A DNA stretch of 64,000 nt from Vibrio penaeicida (GTDB lineage Bacteria; Pseudomonadota; Gammaproteobacteria; Enterobacterales; Vibrionaceae). The stretch is taken from assembly GCF_019977755.1 (NCBI RefSeq), contig NZ_AP025145.1:2299339-2363338 (forward strand). Direction: 5' to 3'. This document shows, piece after piece, positions 1-7,600 of this stretch (position 1 is the stretch's first letter; every line of letters starts with the position of its first letter). Both the position numbers and the translations under genes were made by a program. The notes below the pieces were generated by a model that was not told where the DNA came from, did not search any database, and saw only the letters and a list, made by a program, of their open reading frames with translations.

Positions 1-462
1 TGGTGCCGACCCTTGAAGCCAGAAAAGCCAATTCAACGTTTCTGTGCGAGATTTTGCATCTTTAGGTAATAGCTGCCCAAACTTCTCTGCCAAGTAAAGC
101 AAAATACCGCCCGATTCAAATACATTCACAGGCTCACTGCCAGAGCGATCCACCAGCGCTGGGATTTTCGAGTTAGGGTTAACATCAACGAACCCTGAAC
201 CAAACTGGTCTCCATCGCCTATTTTGATTAAATACGCATCGTATTCCGCTTCGGTTACACCAAGTGCCAAAAGTTCTTCCAACATTATGGTGACTTTCTG
301 CCCATTTGGGGTGCCCATGGAGTAAAGCTGTAGCGGGTGCTTACCGACTGGCAGTTCTTGTTCATGTCGCGCACCTGAATCTGGTCTGTTAATGCTTGCC
401 CACTGACCGCCATTTTCATCTTCCATCGTCCAAACTTTTGGTGGTGTATATTCGTTTGCCAT
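1..462 (-). CDS. yghU: YghU-like glutathione S-transferase family disulfide reductase, C-terminus outside window
   Basis: The reverse strand from 462 to the window edge is an open frame of 154 codons starting MANEYTPPKVW. It contains the thioredoxin-fold N-terminal domain of the YghU/Ure2-like glutathione transferases: YSMGTPNGQKVTIMLEEL, then VNPNSKIPALVD with the cis-proline, then FESGGILLYLAEKFG, where the Glu-Ser pair binds glutathione. Family members are cytosolic, bind two glutathiones and reduce disulfides and organic peroxides. The C-terminal helical domain lies beyond the left edge. The start at 462 gives the N-terminus typical of the family. The family assignment is confident; the substrate is not known. 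Confidence 0.88.
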   Translation of the reverse strand, partial: MANEYTPPKVWTMEDENGGQWASINRPDSGARHEQELPVGKHPLQLYSMGTPNGQKVTIMLEELLALGVTEAEYDAYLIKIGDGDQFGSGFVDVNPNSKIPALVDRSGSEPVNVFESGGILLYLAEKFGQLLPKDAKSRTETLNWLFWLQGSAP

Positions 463-981
463 CTCAATTCCTTATCTGTGTGAGGAGGGGGATTTATCTG
501 AGCCTGAGATCAGCAGACCCTACAACATACATTAGGTCTTTTTTCTCAGTTAAAACCCCTATCGGATATTTTTATTAGAACGATCGGTTATTTATAACTC
601 ATTGTTTAGAATAAAGCTAACTCATTAACTCAACCTTTAAAGTATGCACTTAACCCCGAAAAGCACTTAGCTATTTTGAGCACTGACGAGCAAATAATCT
701 CGATGAAACAAGCACATCCGTAGGTTTGAAGAATTTCCGCATCGAGCCGCTTAATTACGCTGAAAAACGTCAATTACTCCTCAAGACTAGACGCTCCCCT
801 GCAAACACGCTTGGTAAACTTTTATTATTGAAGACGATGCTAGAGATATTAGAACGGATAAGGAGTTTCGCACGACAGTACATGGGCAATAGTTTTGGTA
901 GTGGATGCGAAATCTGAGTAAGTATTCATTTATTTAACTTTTCTTGCATCGTACTCAGTTAAAAGAAACTCCCCCTATTTA
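463..981. other. 519-bp intergenic region, no supported gene
   Basis: This gap separates two leftward genes. A 63-codon frame starting with TTG at 726 on the + strand has no recognisable motif and no convincing ribosome-binding site, so I do not call it. The 5' end of the yghU-like gene and its promoter must lie in the left part. Confidence 0.5.
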
Positions 982-1851
982 TTAGTTAACAGGTTTCATG
1001 AGGATTTTATGGTTGTCAAAATCAATTTGTACATCAAATTGATGAAAAAAATCGGCACCAAGTAAACCATCCAGCTGGAATCGCGAGTCAATAGGAAACA
1101 GTAGCGCCTTGCTGGTAAAAGGATATCCATACGTGGTCAGTGGCTCCTTGAGAAATTGGCAAGGAATGTTTCCTAAGTTGTAGCGGCACGCTTCTAACGA
1201 TTCCTTCGGATTCACTTTGTTGCGAACAAACACGGTGTTTGATGCCCCAGTATCCAGTACCAATGTGTAGAGCTGATTTTTAGTCTCAACAGCGGCACCA
1301 ATCCCTTCTTTGTACACACCAAGAGCTGGCCATTGTTTGGATACCAATTGGTCTGAATTTACAATAGACAGCTCTTTGTCTTGAAAGCTGATTTGTACTG
1401 TTTTCCCAGAAAACAATCCTAGCCCCATCACAGGTAACTCATCCGTTTCTGTTTTTCCTTCTCCCACAGATACTCCCCACGATTGGAGTGCGACCACTTC
1501 GAGGTCTTCAAATTCAATGCATCCTAATTTCAGCGTTTTTAAGCGATAAACAGAATTGCTGAGCTCTTTACCTGCAACATTCATGCTTTTGCGTTTTTCG
1601 GGCAACTCCGTTGTTCCCTTTAGGTTAATCATCATTGACTTGGGTAAATGTAACCCCGCGCTTGATCCCGTATCCAAAAGGAAATCTATCTCTTGTTCAC
1701 CGATCTCCAGCGTCACCACTGGCATACCTTTAGGAGTGAAAGAAATCGGTGTATTGAAAGAATGGCACTCCTCAGAATAAGAAGGTGCGCTGAAAAGAAA
1801 TAAACACATGAAGATTGGGAAACAGGCAGAAAGACGGTAGATGAAATACAT
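982..1851 (-). CDS. Secreted retropepsin/pepsin-like aspartyl protease with two DTG motifs
   Basis: A 289-residue protein with an N-terminal hydrophobic segment (about residues 8-24, ending near SAPSYS) that looks like a Sec signal peptide, so the product is probably periplasmic or exported. Two aspartyl-protease catalytic motifs are visible: LLDTGSSAGLHLP with Asp60 and LVLDTGASNTVF with Asp200. The second lobe ends with GLLGADFFHQFDVQIDFDNHKILM, of which the LLGADFF part is typical of the family. Having both lobes in one chain is pepsin-like, whereas retroviral-type bacterial enzymes have one lobe and dimerise. The substrate is unknown. It stands alone, in the same direction as the alternative oxidase gene on its right but separated by 216 bp. 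Confidence 0.75.
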   Translation of the reverse strand: MYFIYRLSACFPIFMCLFLFSAPSYSEECHSFNTPISFTPKGMPVVTLEIGEQEIDFLLDTGSSAGLHLPKSMMINLKGTTELPEKRKSMNVAGKELSNSVYRLKTLKLGCIEFEDLEVVALQSWGVSVGEGKTETDELPVMGLGLFSGKTVQISFQDKELSIVNSDQLVSKQWPALGVYKEGIGAAVETKNQLYTLVLDTGASNTVFVRNKVNPKESLEACRYNLGNIPCQFLKEPLTTYGYPFTSKALLFPIDSRFQLDGLLGADFFHQFDVQIDFDNHKILMKPVN

Positions 1852-2067
1852 CGGTGAGAGACCTTAAACAAAGCAAACCGGATTCATTGTTGGCGATAAA
1901 TCCATAAAGTGCGCCATACTAAGCTTTAAGATCCTCTACTCAAACTTACCAACCTAAAGTCTTTGTAAAATGAGACAAGCTTCATACGCAGTCTAAATTA
2001 TGAAGACCAACAGCCGAAGCTGCTGATCTATTTGAACAAAGCCGCAAAATACTTATGCTTTGGTTAA

Positions 2068-2703
2068 TCAGTTCTGGTGTGCAGGTAAATCTTGTTTTTC
2101 ATAAGCATCAGCGAATGAATGGTTGCGATCGCGGTGTTTGGCTTCGTCATTACGAATCTGCAAAATCACGTCTCGAAGCATCGCATCGCTAGGTAATTGG
2201 TAGTAATCAATAGCGATTTTCGGTGCTGGCACATTCTCGACTTCACCATCATCAATTTTACCCAGATACTCGGTATAACTTTTACACGCTTCTTCCTCAA
2301 AATACCCGACCACTCGATGCGCAATCTTAGATGAAAGCAGGTAAATCAAGCTGTAAACGACAATGAATGTGCCCTGACCAAGCAACACTAACGCTCGTTC
2401 AACCCGGCTGGGTTTCGCAATATCCAAAAAAATCATCAGGTGCATACGCTCATTTTCAGCTTCATCCAGCAATTCTCGGATCCAGCCTTCGTCGTCTTTC
2501 ATTCGCCTTAGGGCTTTCATGTGGTTAAACATACCCGCAACCATACCGGGTACCGCGGCGATGGTCTCTAAAATCACGGCTCGCTTCGCGTATTTCTTTC
2601 CGTAGAAAAAATTGAGGGTAAATTTTAGGAATTGCGTAATGCGATACGCGACACGTTCAGAAAGTTTGCTCGCAGAGCGATGCGTTAATTTGAAGTCTGA
2701 CAT
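2068..2703 (-). CDS. aox: Alternative oxidase (ubiquinol:oxygen oxidoreductase)
   Basis: A 211-residue di-iron membrane-bound quinol oxidase that passes electrons from ubiquinol to O2 without pumping protons. The iron ligands are visible as LETIAAVPGM, the ENERMHLM (ExxH) helix, the EEEACKSYTEY helix and NDEAKHRDRNH (second ExxH). The hydrophobic hairpin between them (VLLGQGTFIVVYSLIYLL) fits interfacial membrane attachment. In Vibrio fischeri the homologous gene is repressed by the NO sensor NsrR and supports respiration when NO poisons haem oxidases. An NsrR-type palindrome lies directly upstream here, which points to the same control. It appears monocistronic. Confidence 0.93.
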   Translation of the reverse strand: MSDFKLTHRSASKLSERVAYRITQFLKFTLNFFYGKKYAKRAVILETIAAVPGMVAGMFNHMKALRRMKDDEGWIRELLDEAENERMHLMIFLDIAKPSRVERALVLLGQGTFIVVYSLIYLLSSKIAHRVVGYFEEEACKSYTEYLGKIDDGEVENVPAPKIAIDYYQLPSDAMLRDVILQIRNDEAKHRDRNHSFADAYEKQDLPAHQN

Positions 2704-2724
2704 GAGCTTTACCTCTTTATTTTA

Positions 2725-2748
2725 AAGATGCATTTAAAATACACCTTT
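2725..2748 (-). promoter_or_regulatory. NsrR-type operator upstream of alternative oxidase
   Basis: An interrupted palindrome lies 22-45 bp upstream of the aox start. One arm is AAGATGCATTT and the other, on the opposite strand, is AAGGTGTATTT. This is close to the gammaproteobacterial NsrR consensus of two AAGATGYATTT-like arms. By inference it makes aox inducible by nitric oxide. Confidence 0.8.
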
Positions 2749-2841
2749 AAAATAAAAGCTTCAATATACTTTAGATCTTTAAACTATTTTTATAATCCCA
2801 TTTAGGAATAAAGGGACACAAAGAAAGGTCATAGGAATAAA

Positions 2842-2865
2842 AAAGCCATGGCGAACCATGGCTTT
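2842..2865 (-). terminator. Rho-independent terminator of the diflavin reductase/GOGAT-like unit
   Basis: AAAGCCATGG, a CGAA loop, then CCATGGCTTT forms a perfect stem 26 bp beyond the diflavin reductase stop codon. A run of A on the left reads as U after the hairpin in leftward transcripts. Confidence 0.85.
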
Positions 2866-2890
2866 GAATGACATTTAAGCTTAGAAAAAC

Positions 2891-4651
2891 TTAATACACG
2901 TCGCGCACGTAGCGTTTCTGCTTTTTAAGCTGGTTAACGTAAGCTTCTGCTTCTTCTTTAGACTTGTTACCGTGAACTTCTATGACTTCGTGCAGCGCTT
3001 TATCTACATCTTTTGCCATGTAATAAGCGTCGCCACACACGAAGAAATAACCACCGCGTTCTAGCCACTCATACAAGTCAGCACCACTTTCACGCATTTT
3101 ATCTTGCACATAGATTTTTTCTGCTTGGTCACGCGAGAATGCCAAATCTAGCTTAGTGAGCACTCCCTTACTTTGAAGAGCTTCTAGCTCTTCTTGATAG
3201 ATAAAGTCTGTTGAACCGTTTCTATCACCAAAGATCAGCCAGTTGTCGCCTGGAGAAGCTTGAACCTCACGCTCTTCAAGGAAAGCTCGGAAAGGCGCAA
3301 TACCCGTTCCCGGACCCACCATGATCATTGGCGCTTTGTCGTCTTCAGGCACAGCGAAGTTCTTGTTAGGAGCGAAGTAGCAAGGTACTACATCACCTTC
3401 TTCCACTAAGTCTGCTAACCATGTGGAACATGTGCCGTTGTAGTCACGCTCGCCATTTTGGTATCGCACACTACCAATGGTTAGGTGCACTTCGTCTGCG
3501 TGCTTGTTCAAGCTCGATGAAATAGAGTAAGCGCGCGGTGCAATAGGCTTAAGCAGCGATAAAATTTCTGCCAGCGATAACGTCACGCTTGGATATTGGC
3601 GCAACAAATCAAGAATGTCTTTCCCCCAAAGGAAGTCGTTCAAGCCTTTGCTGTCTTCGTTTCCAATTAAAGCGATCAATTTATGGTCGCTGGCACTTTC
3701 AGCCAAGGCTTTAACAAACTCTTTCGACGGAGTTCGAATATCCAAATGCGAGGTAAAGATCTCACGTAAACTGAAGTTGTCGCCATTCCACGACGGCTTT
3801 TCATCTCCACTAAACTGGAAATGCTCTAGGAACGCTTGAACCAGTTCAGGCTGGTTTTGAGAGATTACATTTAGGGCGTCACCAGCCTTATAGAACTCAC
3901 CGCTCCCTTCCAACGAGATTTCGTAATGTACGATTTCTTTGCTGGAACCTTCTTTGTTCAGCACACGCTTGTGTTTCAGCGTTGCTTGCAGTGGTTGTTT
4001 ACGGCTGTACTTCGACTTAGCCTTTGGGGCGCTGCCCCCTTGAGCAACGGTAGCTTCACCGTCATCACCTTTGTCTGCGATACCCGGCAGAGTGGCAATC
4101 ATCCACTCTTCAGCAGGTTGTTCAAAATCGATGTCACAATCAACACGAGTCGTAACACGCGTTGCGCCAAGTTCTTCAAGGCGCTCATCCCAAAGTTTAC
4201 CTGCGAGGCAGAACTCATCGTAACTGGTGTCGCCCAGCGCCAATATTGAGAAGAAGGTGCCATCCAATTTAGGCGCATGTTCATCAGACATGGTTTGCCA
4301 GAGTGACTCGGCATTATCGGGCATTTCACCCTCACCATAAGTACTGGTCACAATCAGGATACGAGAAGATTTAACGAAGATTTGTGCATCGACGTCATCC
4401 ATGTCGTATACCGTGGCCGTCATGCCATATTCTTTGGCTTTTTCTGCCGTATCGTAAGCAACGGCTTCTGCGTTACCAGTTTGAGAACCATATAGAATCG
4501 TCAGAGCTTTAACCTGAGGCTTGGATTCCGCGTGTACTACGGACTCTTCTTTAACCAACAGGCGTGAGTGTAATCCAGAAAAGAAGCCCGCCAACCAGGT
4601 CTTCTGATCGTCGTTAAACGGAATGTCTTGAGGCAAATAAGGTACTTTCAT
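2891..4651 (-). CDS. CysJ-like NADPH diflavin reductase (flavodoxin-FAD-NADPH domains)
   Basis: A 586-residue homologue of the sulfite reductase flavoprotein alpha subunit. Residues about 50-190 are a flavodoxin-type FMN domain (GSQTGNAE at 55-62, TSTYGEGEMPDNA). A ferredoxin-reductase-like FAD domain follows (RAYSISSS), then an NADPH domain (GPGTGIAPFRAFLEERE) and the CysJ-like end RYVRDVY. Such proteins carry electrons from NADPH through FAD and FMN to a partner enzyme. The usual partner CysI is absent. Instead the gene lies 31 bp downstream of a large glutamate synthase-like gene and shares its terminator, so it may feed electrons to that protein. The family is clear; the partner is inference. 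Confidence 0.85.
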   Translation of the reverse strand: MKVPYLPQDIPFNDDQKTWLAGFFSGLHSRLLVKEESVVHAESKPQVKALTILYGSQTGNAEAVAYDTAEKAKEYGMTATVYDMDDVDAQIFVKSSRILIVTSTYGEGEMPDNAESLWQTMSDEHAPKLDGTFFSILALGDTSYDEFCLAGKLWDERLEELGATRVTTRVDCDIDFEQPAEEWMIATLPGIADKGDDGEATVAQGGSAPKAKSKYSRKQPLQATLKHKRVLNKEGSSKEIVHYEISLEGSGEFYKAGDALNVISQNQPELVQAFLEHFQFSGDEKPSWNGDNFSLREIFTSHLDIRTPSKEFVKALAESASDHKLIALIGNEDSKGLNDFLWGKDILDLLRQYPSVTLSLAEILSLLKPIAPRAYSISSSLNKHADEVHLTIGSVRYQNGERDYNGTCSTWLADLVEEGDVVPCYFAPNKNFAVPEDDKAPMIMVGPGTGIAPFRAFLEEREVQASPGDNWLIFGDRNGSTDFIYQEELEALQSKGVLTKLDLAFSRDQAEKIYVQDKMRESGADLYEWLERGGYFFVCGDAYYMAKDVDKALHEVIEVHGNKSKEEAEAYVNQLKKQKRYVRDVY

Positions 4652-4682
4652 TTTTCTTCCTACTTTGAAATCGGTGCCTTCC

Positions 4683-7600
4683 CTAGGCAGTTTGGGCTTC
4701 TAAAACTTGCTGAGCTTTTTGTTCTTCAATATCGTCTCGAATTACATCGGCAAAAACGTGGCAGTAAAGCGTCGCTGTACGTAATGACACCGCTTCGATC
4801 TCTACCATTTGTTTGCTTATGTCTTTCTCTCGCGCCAATATCCAGACTGAAGTACCACGCGAATGGGTATCCCAGACGTCACGACGTGCCAAAGACGTTT
4901 TGTAGTCTCGCACTCGTTTAGCCGCCAGTAATACAGCCAATTCGTCATCGCGATAGTTCGATATGGCTTCCTTGATATCTTTGAGCAACGCATCCAGCAG
5001 TTTTTTGTCACGCAGCTCGAATAAGCGTTTCACTGCACGAGACTGCTCTACTTCACCTTCAAACTGACCTTTTACCAATTGATGCGCTCGGTGAAGCACA
5101 CCGCTTTGCGTCAATAAATCACAAATCAATGGCGTATCCATATCGCCATACTGTGGGCTGAAACCACGTGACAAGGCTTCATTTCCTTCATAAGCAAAAT
5201 GCACTTGCTCAATTAAGCGATTCGCCTCTCCTTGGATCAATTCTTCCAGCATTTTCTTACGTGAATTGGTCTCAAGAATGCTCTCAGGATGCTGACTCTG
5301 CGTTAATGCAAGTGGAAGCACCAACGTGAACAACGTTCGGCTTGTCGCCCAGTCGTCCAAAATGGCTTGCGCTTTTTCAGATTGAGTAAATCGAACGTGC
5401 TGCTCTAAGTGCCATTTCAATGCTTCTTCGTAGCCTTCATCGTGCTCGATGAGTGGTAGGGCTAAGACGGAATCTTTGCTGCAACGCTGCGCAAACGCAC
5501 CATCAACATCGTATTGATAAGCAAGGCCACCAGACATACCGTTACCAAAACCTTTACCGTATTCGCCAAGGTTAATAACGGAACCATTTGTCATGTATTC
5601 ACAACAAAAGTCACCAACGCCTTCTACAACAGCAATCGCTCCGGAGTTACGCACGGCAAATCGGTCGCCCGCTTCGCCTTGAATAAAGGCTTGACCACCT
5701 GTTGCACCAAACAAGGCAAAGTTACCGATAAGCACATTATTGCCAGCCGACATGTCGTTTCCGCCCGGAGAGCGAACCACAATATGACCGCCACTGGAAC
5801 CCTTACCAACACCATCATTACATGTGCCGACATGTTCCATCACCAAACCGGAGTTGTTGAACGCACCGTAGCTCTGACCCGCGCTGCCGTGTGTGCGAAC
5901 TACAATGGATTCAGCATCAAGGTAACGACGACCATTGCCAGCTGTGAAGACGGCTGGGTGCTTTTCTCCAACATTTTCATAGTTCAACGCACGCTCAATA
6001 TCGATTGAAAGCTGACCACCCGTCGATTTGTTTCGGTTGTTGAGTTTTGTTCCAGCTAATTCAATGTTCAGAAGCTCTGAATTGAAGTACTCACTGAGCA
6101 GTTTTTCGATGTATGCGTCATCTGGCGTGAAGTCTGCTTCCAAGTAAACAGGGCGAGGCACTCTAACGTGTTCCACTTCGCGAAGAAGCCCTGTCACATC
6201 CAATCGACCAACAATGCTGTGGTGATTCGCAAGATGCAGAAGTTCTGTCTTACCGCGGATATCACGCAGGCTGCTATAGCCCAAGCTTGCCAGAATCTCG
6301 CGAACTTCATGCGCAACGTTTAGGAAATACTGCGCTAGTGCTCGTGGATCGCCCTGATAGAGCTCAGGGTTCGTTGTCAGGCCCGCTGGGCACTTGATGT
6401 TACAGTTCTTCGCCATAACGCATTTAAGCATCATCAGCGCCGTTGTACCGAATTCGAACGAATCACCGCCCATAATCGCCGACTTGATGACATCCGTACC
6501 CGTTTGGTGTGCGTTGGAACAACGAAGCGTCACTTTGTCTCGCAAGCCGTTCTCGCTGAGCGACTGATGCACTTCTGCAATGCCGATTTCTGCCGCACGA
6601 CCTGTATTTTTCAAACTGGTTACTGCGGCGGCACCTGTACCACCAGTGTTACCTGCGACGTTGATGACATCCGCACCCGCTTTCGCAACACCAACCGCGA
6701 TCGTACCGATACCTTCAGATGACACCAACTTAACGATAACGCGAACACGCGCTGCTTTTGCATCGTGAATAAGCTGACCAAGATCCTCGATCGAGTAAGT
6801 ATCATGGTGTGGTGGTGGGCTCACCAATTCCACACCCGGTGTACCACCACGCGCCGCCGCAATTTCTACGGTGACCTTTGGTGATGGTAGCTGACCACCT
6901 TCGCCGGGCTTCGCACCTTGCGCGATTTTGATTTCTATCTCTTCAAGCTGTGGATCGGCAAGGTAACCTACCCAAACACCAAATCGACCCGATGCAAACT
7001 GCTTGATCTTGCTCGACTTGATGCTGTTGAAACGGCTAGAGTGTTCACCGCCTTCACCGGAGTTACTCATAGCACCCGCTATATTGGTGCCTTGCGCAAC
7101 CGCCATGTGAGCATTGGAGTTAAGTGCACCGTGACTCATCGCGCCCGATGCAAAGGTAGGCGTAATGAGATGTGCTGGCTCGACGTCGTCCAGCTCTATA
7201 GGCGATTTCGCTTTTTGAATCTTCCCAATAAACTCTGCGTATTTAGGTGCGAGAACCACATCCACTTTGTCTTGGTGAAGGGACAATTGTTCAACGTGAT
7301 CTGCCCAACAGGTTTGCATCGCTTCTGCAAACGTCGAGAGGTTATCAGTGTTGTCCAAACAGAAAGTAAACACACGGTCTTGGCGCGACACACTCTCAAT
7401 AGAAATGCCGCCCCACAAATAGTTGACGTTGCCATCCAAATGGAAACGGTCGAGAAGATGCGAAAATGCTTCTACGGTGTTGGCTTTGGAGAAATCCAGT
7501 GGCAGCAGCAAGATATCGCGAAGTGCCGCAGGTCGAGCACTACGTTCCTGATACAGGTTGTCGATGAACGCTTGATAAGACGGCGTAATGTCAAACTCGT

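Noticed and set aside
726..917. 63-codon + strand frame in the intergenic region near the left edge
   Set aside because: TTG start, no ribosome-binding site, no recognisable motif and a composition typical of chance frames.
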